Source of the DNA: Bacteroidota bacterium
GTDB taxonomy: Bacteria > Bacteroidota > Bacteroidia > Chitinophagales > Chitinophagaceae
DNA: 64,000 nt
Direction: 5' to 3'
NCBI GenBank assembly: GCA_023422835.1
Contig: JAFAGI010000007.1
Coordinates: forward strand, 62,001 to 126,000
Under the pieces are notes generated by a model, which was not told the origin of the DNA, did no database searches, and saw only the letters and a list, made by a program, of their open reading frames with translations. How positions within the stretch are numbered: position 1 is the stretch's first letter; every line of letters begins with the position of its first letter. Shown here piece by piece: positions 55,449-63,352 of this stretch. Position numbers and translations under genes: made by a program.

Positions 55449-57720
55449 CATTGCTGCCATACTTGGCGGCGGGGCTTATGCATTCGCCTGTGCAGACGGC
55501 GGCTGGGATTTCTCTTACCTGTCATCATTCACGCCGGAAGCCTTTGCCGACAAGTCTTACGAGCCCATGTTCTACGCGCCTTCAGACAGGTTTTACAATA
55601 ATGCATACATGGAAAACAGCACCATGTACAATGAGGATATAGTGGCCGATTGGCAAGACTACCTGGGCAATGCTATGAAGCCGGATGCACTGAAATATTA
55701 TTTGCTCAACGACAGCATTACAAAAGACCTGGGCCGTATTGCAAAAGCAGCTGACAATAATGAACATACAGCAACACCTTATAACATTAACCTGGGCAAC
55801 AGCAAAATAAAAAACTTCATAAAGTTCCTGACGGTAGCGAAAAGTATAGAAAAATATACAGCACAAACTTATGACTACTGGGATTATCAAAACCGCGTAA
55901 CGCTAAAGGCTGATGCATCCGTTGCAGAAAAAATCGAGCAAATTTATAACAAGACCGGTAAGTCGGACCCGTTTATCGCCAACCGTATGTGGTTCCAGGC
56001 AATGAAAGCAAAGTTCTATTCGGTAGATCGGAAATCGCTAATCGGGTATTTTAATAAAACACAAAAAGATCAGCCAAGGAATACACTTTATTACAGGGCC
56101 CTGGCTTATGTGGGCGGCGTTTATTACAACCAGAAGAATTTTGAGAAGTCAAATGCCGTGTTTGCTGAGGTATTCAATGCAGCGCCTTCTCTGCGCCAGA
56201 TGGCGGTGTACAATTTCAAGCCAATGTCTAAAGATAAATTGCAGGGCGTATTGCATCAGGCTTCGGACAAAAATGTACAAGCTGCTGCCTGGGCTATGAA
56301 CGGATATTATGGCGATGAAGCTCTTGCCATGAGGGAAATATACAAGCTAAGCCCGGCCAGCCCGCACCTGAATTTCCTGCTTACGCGCTGGGTAAATTCA
56401 CAGGAAGAAAACATTAATGTATTCATCGAAAACGGCTTTAAAGCCACCGGGGATTATTTTAAACATATAAATGGAAAGATAGACCAGCCAACATTGAAGT
56501 GGATAAACGAAGTGGCGGCTAAGCCTGAGCTGCTGGATAATCCTGCATTGTGGACATTAGCTTCCGGATACCTGAACATTTTCCAGGGAAATTATGAGCT
56601 CGCCGAAAAAGCATTTGCCCTGGCAAAAACACAAAACAAAGGAAATGAACTGGTGGATAAACAAATAAAATTGTTTAACCTGGTAAATAAAATTTCGCAA
56701 GTGAAAAAGATTGATGCTGCCGTGGAAAAAGATTTATTGCCTCACCTGGTCTGGCTATATAAAGAATCGGCAGCAAACAGCGATCATAGCAATGCTTTCC
56801 GCCACACATACACAGAAACCTGGATAAAGAAATATTTGTCGGCAGTGTACAGAGACAACGGCCAGCACCTTTTGTCGGAATTGGTTTTCAGCGACGGCAA
56901 ATACTATCAAAACCAGGATAACAGCAGGGCCATGGAGCAATTTCTGCTGAAGAAGAACAAAACACCCTGGGAAGAATTGTTTACGGGAATGTATCAATAT
57001 AACCTGAGTGATATTTACGAAAGCCGCGCCATATATCTTTTTTACAATAATAAAATAGACGATGCTATTGAAGTTATGAAGAAAGCCACACCTGTGACGC
57101 GTACTTACAGTAATGGTGAACGCTATACTTCATCTTATAAAGATATGCAATTGTACGGCAATCCCTTCAACGGAAAGATCGCTGACTGCAATGATTGCGA
57201 CCACCAGGCAAAGCAAAGCGTAAAATATACCAAGCTCGCTTTTTTGGAAAAAGTGCAGGAAATGCAACGCAAACTGGCCGCAGGTGAAGATATATACAAC
57301 AATGCCTTGCTCCTGGGAAATGCCTTCTACAATGCATCTTACTTCGGCAATGCGCGCGCATTTTATTACAACGATATTGTGGGAGAATACGGGAGCAACT
57401 ATATCCTCGATCGCAATAAACCATACCTCCACAGCATGAAATATGCGAAATATTATTATGAGATCGCCGACAAGGCTGCCCATGACAGGGAGGAAAAAGC
57501 CAGGATGGCATACATGCTGGCAAAAGTGGAACGTAATGAATTTTATGCAAACACGTATTTCAAAAAAGATTATTACTATCCTTTTGAAAAGGGTGTAATA
57601 AATTTTAAAGCATGGAAAGGATTCAAAGACCTTAAACAAAAATACGCTGATACCAAATATTACCGGGAAGTGATCGCAGAATGCGGCTACTTTAAAAAAT
57701 ATGTAAGCCGTACAAACTAA
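55408..57720 (+). CDS. Large secreted helical-repeat protein, second gene of the pair
   Basis: 770 aa from ATG 55408 (or 772 from 55402). Signal peptide SLTAFSIAAILGGGAYAFA followed by CADGGW, which could also be a lipobox-like end. The mature protein is largely helical, with TPR-like units (YYRALAYVGGVYYNQKNFEK, TLASGYLNIFQGNYELAEKA, IYLFYNNKIDDAIEVMKKAT) and Tyr/Asn/Lys-rich loops. A CxxCD motif (ADCNDCD) sits near residue 595. No known family. Overlap with the upstream lipoprotein suggests the two work as a surface complex. Confidence 0.8.
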   Translation: MKKLCLKNSLTAFSIAAILGGGAYAFACADGGWDFSYLSSFTPEAFADKSYEPMFYAPSDRFYNNAYMENSTMYNEDIVADWQDYLGNAMKPDALKYYLLNDSITKDLGRIAKAADNNEHTATPYNINLGNSKIKNFIKFLTVAKSIEKYTAQTYDYWDYQNRVTLKADASVAEKIEQIYNKTGKSDPFIANRMWFQAMKAKFYSVDRKSLIGYFNKTQKDQPRNTLYYRALAYVGGVYYNQKNFEKSNAVFAEVFNAAPSLRQMAVYNFKPMSKDKLQGVLHQASDKNVQAAAWAMNGYYGDEALAMREIYKLSPASPHLNFLLTRWVNSQEENINVFIENGFKATGDYFKHINGKIDQPTLKWINEVAAKPELLDNPALWTLASGYLNIFQGNYELAEKAFALAKTQNKGNELVDKQIKLFNLVNKISQVKKIDAAVEKDLLPHLVWLYKESAANSDHSNAFRHTYTETWIKKYLSAVYRDNGQHLLSELVFSDGKYYQNQDNSRAMEQFLLKKNKTPWEELFTGMYQYNLSDIYESRAIYLFYNNKIDDAIEVMKKATPVTRTYSNGERYTSSYKDMQLYGNPFNGKIADCNDCDHQAKQSVKYTKLAFLEKVQEMQRKLAAGEDIYNNALLLGNAFYNASYFGNARAFYYNDIVGEYGSNYILDRNKPYLHSMKYAKYYYEIADKAAHDREEKARMAYMLAKVERNEFYANTYFKKDYYYPFEKGVINFKAWKGFKDLKQKYADTKYYREVIAECGYFKKYVSRTN

Positions 57721-57923
57721 TATTTTAAATAAAAGGTTACTATTAGCAACATATTTAAGACCATTACGTTATCTTTTTTAAATAATAATAATTGATACGC
57801 TTCAAATTATAATCCATGCTAATTTATTTTTTTATCAAAAAAATTTTGACAGATAAAAAACAATATTATATTTGTGTATACATTAGTTGATAAAGTATTT
57901 TTTGAACATTAAATTATAGTATT

Positions 57924-58385
57924 GTGGCGTACGAAAATAATGATAAGAAACAGGAAAGCGTTTACAGTAAGCGCATAAAAGCAGGCAAAAGAAGAACCTA
58001 CTTTTTCGATGTACGGGAAACACGTAGTAACGATTATTACCTTACTATCACCGAAAGCAGGAAACGCTTTAACGACGATGGCTACGACAGGCATAAAGTT
58101 TTTCTGTATAAGGAAGACTTCAACAAGTTCCTGAAAGCGCTTATAGAAACCATTGAACACGTGAAGACAGAACTGATGCCTGACTTTGACTTTGATGCGT
58201 TCAACCACGAATACGAGGAAGGCGAGTATACGCCTGCAGAGAAAAAAGAACCTGTTCAGGAGATCAGCAAACCGGTTGAAGAGCAACCTAAGACCGACGA
58301 AACCGTGGAAGAGCCGCCTGTTGAGTACAAACCTTCTGCATCTTCAGGAGACAACCTGGCTAATGAACACGTAGATAAATGGTAA
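57924..58385 (+). CDS. PUR-alpha-like DNA/RNA-binding protein (DUF3276)
   Basis: 153 aa with GTG start at 57924. The PUR repeat occupies the N-terminal ~95 residues: VYSKRIKAGKRRTYFFDVRE, TRSNDYYLTITESRKRF, HKVFLYKEDFNKFLKALIET; the rest is an acidic, Pro/Glu-rich tail. Homologues such as Borrelia BpuR bind single-stranded nucleic acid and regulate transcription or translation. The 200 bp upstream are very A/T-rich. Confidence 0.93.
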   Translation: MAYENNDKKQESVYSKRIKAGKRRTYFFDVRETRSNDYYLTITESRKRFNDDGYDRHKVFLYKEDFNKFLKALIETIEHVKTELMPDFDFDAFNHEYEEGEYTPAEKKEPVQEISKPVEEQPKTDETVEEPPVEYKPSASSGDNLANEHVDKW

Positions 58386-58404
58386 TACGAACTTACTAAA
58401 AGAT

Positions 58405-58435
58405 AAAAAGAGATAGCTGCTGCTGTCTCTTTTTT
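58405..58435 (+). terminator. Terminator after the PUR-alpha gene
   Basis: AAAAAGAGA..AGC pairs with GCT..TCTCTTTTTT around TGCT; T-run follows. Confidence 0.7.
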
Positions 58436-58486
58436 GTTGAATGCTATGGTAGCATATTGCAGCGTTAACCTCTGCTTTGAGTCTTA

Positions 58487-58999
58487 TTAATCCTTGCGGT
58501 AGAGGCTTTTCTGGTAAAACCTGTTTGTAGTAAAGAGTTTAAACGCAGGTTTTGTACGTTGTATGTAAGATACATTCTTTGCTGCAGGCTCCAGGCTTTC
58601 CTCCAGGCTTTCAGCTATATGCGCATTGCGCAGAGAATCTTTTATACGCAAACGTGCTTGCACCGCTTCAGTCATGCGGCTGCCATAATTGAAAATGCTG
58701 TCGTAGAGCGCCTTTTGAATGTCTGGTGTAGATTGGTAATATTCTAGGCTCTTTACAAATTTTGCCTGTGTCACGCCGTGGTGTTTCAGCACTTTGCTGA
58801 ATTCCTTAGACATAGTATCGGTGATTGCCGGCATTACCAGGCCGCCTTCGGCTGCTATCTTGTCTGCAAACATCATTTCCCACATCAGTTCTTTCATCTC
58901 TTCCGGCTGAATGTATTTGCGCGGTACCTTAGAGCAGGCTATCAGCAAAACTGTACAGCATAAAAAAATGGCAAGATGTTTAAAACTATTGTGGCTCAT
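58487..58999 (-). CDS. DUF4296 lipoprotein
   Basis: 170 aa. Lipobox TVLLIAC with Cys22. The mature region matches DUF4296: KYIQPEEMKELMWEMMFADK, KVLKHHGVTQAKFVKSLEYY, followed by a charged helical C-terminus. Function unknown; the family accompanies bamD-rpoZ-coaBC in many Bacteroidota, as here (74 bp after coaBC). Confidence 0.85.
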   Translation of the reverse strand: MSHNSFKHLAIFLCCTVLLIACSKVPRKYIQPEEMKELMWEMMFADKIAAEGGLVMPAITDTMSKEFSKVLKHHGVTQAKFVKSLEYYQSTPDIQKALYDSIFNYGSRMTEAVQARLRIKDSLRNAHIAESLEESLEPAAKNVSYIQRTKPAFKLFTTNRFYQKSLYRKD

Positions 59000-59073
59000 T
59001 CTGATTTTTAGTATTTCTACTCGATTGCAAAATTAAGTTTTTAAGGCGTTAGCAGGGTTAATGTTAGTAATGT

Positions 59074-60276
59074 TTACAGATCGGGCTTAGCACAATATTT
59101 ATTATGTACTATTTCCACGATAAACTCAGCAATTTCTTTTTTTGATTTTACTGCAGACGGGTATTGATTTCCATCTCTGTCAAATATGGTGACCTTATTG
59201 GTATCTATGCCGAAGCCGGCGCCCGTATCCTGCGTGGAATTGAGCACAATGAGATCGGCATTTTTATTTTCCAGTTTGGCCACTGCATTTTGGAAGGCAT
59301 TGTTTGTTTCCAGTGCAAAGCCCACCAGCAATTGTTCTGGATTTTTTATTTCTCCCATGGATGCAAGAATATCTTTGGTGCGGGTAAGCTCCAGGTTAAA
59401 AAGAACTTCAGATTTCTTTATTTTCTGATCTGCTACGGTCGCCGGTTTGTAATCTGCTACAGCCGCCGCAAGCACGGCTATATCCGTTTCATTGAAATGT
59501 GCATGAACAGTATTGTACATTTCCTGAGCGCTGGTAACATGCAATACCTGTATATCATCAAATGCAGGCGTTATATTAGATGGGCCGCTTATCACCACTA
59601 CATCAGCGCCATGCAGGTAAAATGCCTCTGCCAGCGCCATGCCCATCTTCCCTGAAGAATGGTTGCCGATGAAACGTACAGGGTCTATTGCTTCGTAAGT
59701 AGGCCCGGAAGTAATAAGTACTTTTTTCGCTTGAAAACTATTTTTTCTAAAGCTTTTGGCAAGAGCTGCAAAGATTTGTGCAGGCTCGGCCATTCTGCCT
59801 TCGCCCGTGAGGCCGCTGGCAAGCTCACCGTTTGCTACGTTCAACACCTTTACGCCATGCGCAAGTATCGTCTCTACATTCTTCCTGGTGGCCGGGTGTT
59901 TCCACATATCTTCATCCATTGCCGGCGCAGCTATTACGGCGCAGGTGGCGGATAGATATACAGCCAGTAAAAAATTATCACAGTTGCCTGTTGCCATTTT
60001 AGCAAGCGTATTACAGCTCAGCGGTGCAATAACAAATACATCTGCCCAACGTCCCAGCATTACATGGTTTGACCAGGTATCTTCTGCAAACAGATCTGAT
60101 TGTACTTTATTTTTTGAAAGCGTGCTCAACACCAGCGGGGAAACAAAATCCCTGGCAGCAGGTGTCATGATCACTTTTACCTCTGCGCCTGCCTTTACCA
60201 GCATTCTTACCAGCTCTATAATTTTATAAGCTGCTATGCTGCCCGTGATGCCGATAAGTATTTTCTTTCCTTGCAT
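59074..60276 (-). CDS. coaBC: Bifunctional phosphopantothenoylcysteine decarboxylase/synthetase
   Basis: 400 aa, coenzyme A synthesis. CoaC flavoprotein half (~1-185): ILIGITGSIAAYKIIELVRM, WSNHVMLGRWADVFVIAPLS, and PAMDEDMWKHPA in place of the common PAMNxxM. CoaB half: VLITSGPTYEAIDPVRFIGN, HSSGKMGMALAEAF, AVLAAAVADYKPA, LVGFALET. All active-site blocks are in place. Fourth gene of the bamD-rpoZ cluster. The 226-bp gap before it holds leader repeat copy C and a hairpin. Confidence 0.96.
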   Translation of the reverse strand: MQGKKILIGITGSIAAYKIIELVRMLVKAGAEVKVIMTPAARDFVSPLVLSTLSKNKVQSDLFAEDTWSNHVMLGRWADVFVIAPLSCNTLAKMATGNCDNFLLAVYLSATCAVIAAPAMDEDMWKHPATRKNVETILAHGVKVLNVANGELASGLTGEGRMAEPAQIFAALAKSFRKNSFQAKKVLITSGPTYEAIDPVRFIGNHSSGKMGMALAEAFYLHGADVVVISGPSNITPAFDDIQVLHVTSAQEMYNTVHAHFNETDIAVLAAAVADYKPATVADQKIKKSEVLFNLELTRTKDILASMGEIKNPEQLLVGFALETNNAFQNAVAKLENKNADLIVLNSTQDTGAGFGIDTNKVTIFDRDGNQYPSAVKSKKEIAEFIVEIVHNKYCAKPDL

Positions 60277-60353
60277 GGTATTGATAGTAAACTAATATTT
60301 CATTCTATAGGGGTTGCTGCATTCTGCGATCTCGGCTGTAACTTAAAAATCAG

Positions 60354-60385
60354 GAATGCCACCCGGTATAAACTGAATGGCATTC
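60354..60385 (-). terminator. Hairpin between repeat copy C and coaBC (terminator or attenuator)
   Basis: GAATGCCA (60354-60361) pairs perfectly with TGGCATTC (60378-60385); the minus strand continues CTGATTTTTAAG, a short T-run. It lies downstream of the repeat and 78 bp upstream of coaBC, so it may end rpoZ transcripts or act as an attenuator. Confidence 0.55.
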
Positions 60386-60394
60386 TAATGATTT

Positions 60395-60488
60395 CATGTG
60401 TGTATATTTAATTTTTCTGTTTGCCACACGGAATAACCAGCTTTTTAGATTCAATACTCGTTCTAAAATCTTTTTGGTTATTGCATTG
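60395..60488 (-). repeat. Dispersed leader repeat, copy C (between rpoZ and coaBC)
   Basis: Minus strand: left arm CAATGCAATAACC (60476-60488), core ACGAGTATTGAATCTAAAAA, right arm GGTTATTCCGTGTG (60425-60438), tail AAACAGAAAAATTAAATATA, end CACACATGAAATC. AATAACC/GGTTATT pair perfectly. The CTATACCAACCGG part of the core is missing. The terminal ATG opens a 15-codon frame that ends inside the following hairpin. Confidence 0.85.
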
Positions 60489-60502
60489 ATAATTTTTTTG
60501 AA

Positions 60503-60844
60503 TTATCTGAAAAGGTCTTCCTCTGAACTGCGATAGTAGATCTTATCTTCCATAAATTCGTGTGTGGCTATAATAGCAGGATTGGGCATTCTTTCGTATG
60601 CTTTTGAAATTTCAATCTGCTCTTTGTTTTCATGAATTTCTTCCAGGCTGTCTGTATGGCTGGCAAATTCATCAAGCTTGGTATGCAGCTCTTCTTTAAT
60701 GGCCAGATTTATCTGGTTGGCACGCTTAGCGATCACCACAATAGATTCGTAGAGGTTGCCTGTTTTTTCTTTAATTTCAATCAGGTTTTTTGTCTCAACT
60801 ACTGCGGGTATATTTTGACCAACTTGTTTTCTTAATTTGCTCAT
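60503..60844 (-). CDS. rpoZ: RNA polymerase omega subunit (Bacteroidota type)
   Basis: 113 aa. Core omega segment: EIKEKTGNLYESIVVIAKRA, NQINLAIKEELHTKLDEF; C-terminal part KAYERMPNPAIIATHEFMED. Divergent from proteobacterial omega but typical of Bacteroidota RpoZ. Starts 4 bp after bamD ends, so the two are translated from one message. Confidence 0.88.
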   Translation of the reverse strand: MSKLRKQVGQNIPAVVETKNLIEIKEKTGNLYESIVVIAKRANQINLAIKEELHTKLDEFASHTDSLEEIHENKEQIEISKAYERMPNPAIIATHEFMEDKIYYRSSEEDLFR

Positions 60845-60848
60845 TGTA

Positions 60849-61730
60849 TTAGATGTTGTTAACGAGTGATTGTGTTTGTTGAAGTTTTAGGGCTTTTACT
60901 TCCTGGTTTATTTTATTTTCTATATCAATTACTTCCTTAGCATATTTGCTATTTGGGTATCCAGTTTTAAAGTACTGTACGTTTTCCAAAGCCTTGGTAT
61001 ATCTTGCTTCCTGTAAATGTAAATAACTGTTTTTTGCATATAGGTAAGAAGAAAGCGTTTCCTTATAAGCATATTCATCTCCCCTTTCAGACTCCGGAAA
61101 TCTTTCTATAAGTGAATTGAAGGTAACCTGTGCAGCAAGGTATTGTTCCCTGTCGAAATAAAGTTTGGCTGCCAGGTAATGTTTTTCTTCCAGTTTTTTT
61201 TGCAGGCCGCGCAGTATTTCTGCTCCTTCTTTAGCATTGGCCCCATTGGGGAAGGTGGCAAGGTATGCCTGCAGCAGGGAAATTGCTTTCATGGTATTTG
61301 CCTGGTCAAGCTCTGCACGCGGCGAGGCTTTAGCCAGGGATTTCCCTCTGAGGAAGTAAGCTTCTTCAATGTGTGAGCCGGTAGGAAAGTTATCCATGTA
61401 GGCTTTAAAAGTCATTTCGGCTTCCACATAATCTTTCAGCAGGTAAGAAGCCATGGCAAACTTGAAGAAGTGCTCTTCATAGCGCGGCGTACCTTTCAAA
61501 AAAGTTTTTAGCAACTCGTCATACAATTCATGTGCATGGTTCAGGTTCCTGTTGGCTTTAATCCTGTCTCCTGCCTGGCTGTATTTCAAGCCGCTCTCAT
61601 AGAACTGGTTGGCTTTGGAAAGCTTGTATTCATTGTCTTTGCTTTTTAATATTTTAGCATAATCCGTGGAGCAGGAAGCAGCCAAAAGCAACATTAATCC
61701 AAACAATAAAAATGAAAATGATCTTTTCAT
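60849..61730 (-). CDS. bamD: Outer-membrane assembly lipoprotein BamD
   Basis: 293 aa. Lipobox LLLAASC with Cys20. Five TPR-like helical pairs: KANQFYESGLKYSQAGDRIK, YLLKDYVEAEMTFKAYMDNF, PTGSHIEEAYFLRGKSLAKA, AISLLQAYLATFPNGANAKE, KLYFDREQYLAAQVTFNSLI, matching BamD/YfiO. Essential partner of BamA in inserting outer-membrane barrels. The ATG at 61730 lies inside the terminal CACATGAAA of leader repeat copy D. Confidence 0.94.
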   Translation of the reverse strand: MKRSFSFLLFGLMLLLAASCSTDYAKILKSKDNEYKLSKANQFYESGLKYSQAGDRIKANRNLNHAHELYDELLKTFLKGTPRYEEHFFKFAMASYLLKDYVEAEMTFKAYMDNFPTGSHIEEAYFLRGKSLAKASPRAELDQANTMKAISLLQAYLATFPNGANAKEGAEILRGLQKKLEEKHYLAAKLYFDREQYLAAQVTFNSLIERFPESERGDEYAYKETLSSYLYAKNSYLHLQEARYTKALENVQYFKTGYPNSKYAKEVIDIENKINQEVKALKLQQTQSLVNNI

Positions 61731-61868
61731 GTGAATTTATTTCGTTCGCCGATTCGCGGCTGAATTTATTTTACTTGTCACATGGAATAACCGAAGTTTT
61801 AAATCTAATCTCTAAGGTCGGGACATTATCGATTGCTGTAGATTCCAAACTTATATGGTTATTTCATG
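61728..61868 (-). repeat. Dispersed leader repeat, copy D (supplies the bamD start codon)
   Basis: Minus strand: left arm CATGAAATAACC (61857-61868), diverged core, right arm GGTTATTCCATGTG (61779-61792), tail with two copies of AAATAAATTC flanking a small GCCG-CGAAT-CGGC hairpin, end TTCACATGAAAAG, where ATG (61730) starts bamD. Left and right arms pair over CATG-AATAACC with one mismatch. Confidence 0.8.
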
Positions 61869-62111
61869 AAAATTTTATAAATTGTTTTTTACAAATTTCA
61901 CCATAGGAAATTTATAAAGTTCACAAAGGTATTACTTTTCAGCAAATTGGGGAAAACAATTTACCGGAAGCGCATACAAATATAGCAATTGATGACAATC
62001 TGTATACATCCTGTAATGATTGATTTTGTTAAATAATCACGTTACTTAAACATTGATTTTATATAAATGTCTTTAATACAACACAAACATTATTTTTGTG
62101 AACTTTAAATT
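61869..62111. other. Intergenic region upstream of lolA
   Basis: A/T-rich, no gene seen. TATTTTTG at 62091-62098 is a perfect -7 box 13 bp before the lolA start; the -33 position has only a partial match (CTTT). Confidence 0.45.
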
Positions 62112-62738
62112 ATGATTGAAATGAACAGATTATTAGTCCTTATAGGTGCGGCATTATTATCGTTTACGCAAATAAATGCACAAACAGCAGAAAGCATTCT
62201 TTCTAAAGTAAGTGAAAAAATCAAAGCGTCTACCGGCATTACTGCCAACTTTACTTACACCAGTGTAGACCGCAACAATAAAAGCCAGGGAACGGTGAAT
62301 GGCATCATGTCTTTGAAAGGCAATAAATACTACATCAAACAAGGCAGCAATGAGATTTTCTTTGATGGCGGTTCTGTGTGGAATTTTAATGGTTCGGATG
62401 AAGTCCAGATCAGCAGCCCCCTGAAAGATGCAAGCGCCATCACACCACAGCGGCTGGTGAACGGCGATTTTGCTAAAGGTTTTACTTCTAAACTCGTGTC
62501 TTCTGCCGGAAACACCTATAATATTGAGTTGGCTCCTGCCGATAAAAGACAAAGTTTTTCTAAAATAAACCTGTTTATTTCAAAAACCACCCACATGATC
62601 ACAGCAGCTAACGTGGTTGATAAGAATGGGAATACCACCAGGTTTACGCTATCTAATATAAAAACTAACGTATCTATACCCGATTCAAAATTTAAATTTG
62701 ATATCAGGAAGTATCCCGGTATTGAAGTGATCGGTTAA
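62112..62738 (+). CDS. LolA-like outer-membrane lipoprotein carrier
   Basis: 208 aa (or 205 from ATG 62121). Signal peptide LLVLIGAALLSFTQINAQ. LolA fold: SILSKVSEKIKASTGITANF, GIMSLKGNKYYIKQGSNEIF, FDGGSVWNFNGSDEVQIS, and a final amphipathic strand FTLSNIKTNVSIPDSKFKFD. Carries lipoproteins across the periplasm; fits the many lipoproteins encoded here and the neighbouring bamD. Own promoter. Confidence 0.92.
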   Translation: MIEMNRLLVLIGAALLSFTQINAQTAESILSKVSEKIKASTGITANFTYTSVDRNNKSQGTVNGIMSLKGNKYYIKQGSNEIFFDGGSVWNFNGSDEVQISSPLKDASAITPQRLVNGDFAKGFTSKLVSSAGNTYNIELAPADKRQSFSKINLFISKTTHMITAANVVDKNGNTTRFTLSNIKTNVSIPDSKFKFDIRKYPGIEVIG

Positions 62739-62801
62739 AAATTTACACTCCATCTGGCGGCGGTTCCTGATCGCGTTTTTTAATGCTGATAAGTAAGGGG
62801 A

Positions 62802-63296
62802 TTATTTCGGGCATTTCTTTATAAGCTTCAGGCCCCAGTCGTAGTGGCTAGAAATGGCAGAGATCAGGTAGGCTGCCAGAGAAGTTGTGCCTGTCCATTT
62901 ATATTTTTTCTTTGTAAAAAGCTCATCATCTGTATGTCGGGCAATGATCTGTTGCAATTGCAGGAAAGATCCGTCAAACATTTTCCACAGCTTGGCAGCT
63001 TTTCCCGGCTATATTTTTTATTAACCATTTTATTCAATTCCGGAAGTGTTTTCCAGCTATATCCTTCTGCGGGCATAACAGGCCTGGCCGGCCATGCCTG
63101 TTATGTACCAGTCAAGCATTAATAAGTGCCAGTGATGCAGATGCGCTAAAACATCCCTGACATTGCGGTTCATATATTGTGCGGGAAACTCCTTTGTACT
63201 ATGCTTTTCAGGAAGCGCGTCTATGAAATCTGTAAGCCTGCGGTAATTTCTCTGCAAAAGATTGAGCAACTGCTCTTTATTTGTTGGGCGTGACAT
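62802..63296 (-). pseudogene. ClbS/DfsB-family four-helix protein, two frameshifts
   Basis: Read in three frames the whole protein is present: MSRPTNKEQLLNLLQRNYRR, DFIDALPEKHSTKEFPAQYM, LAHLHHWHLLMLDWYITGMA; then after a frameshift near 63080, PVMPAEGYSWKTLPELNKMV; and after a second one near 62978 (one A short in GGAAAATG), FDGSFLQLQQIIARHTDDEL, FTKKKYKWTGTTSLAAYLIS and SHYDWGLKLIKKCPK to a TAA. This is the DfsB/ClbS (DUF1706) fold. Decay or sequencing indels are both possible because all helices are otherwise preserved. Confidence 0.85.
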
Positions 63297-63352
63297 GGAA
63301 ATATTTTGCTTATAAAGTTTGTAAATAAAACGGGGGTATTACTCGTTTTAAA

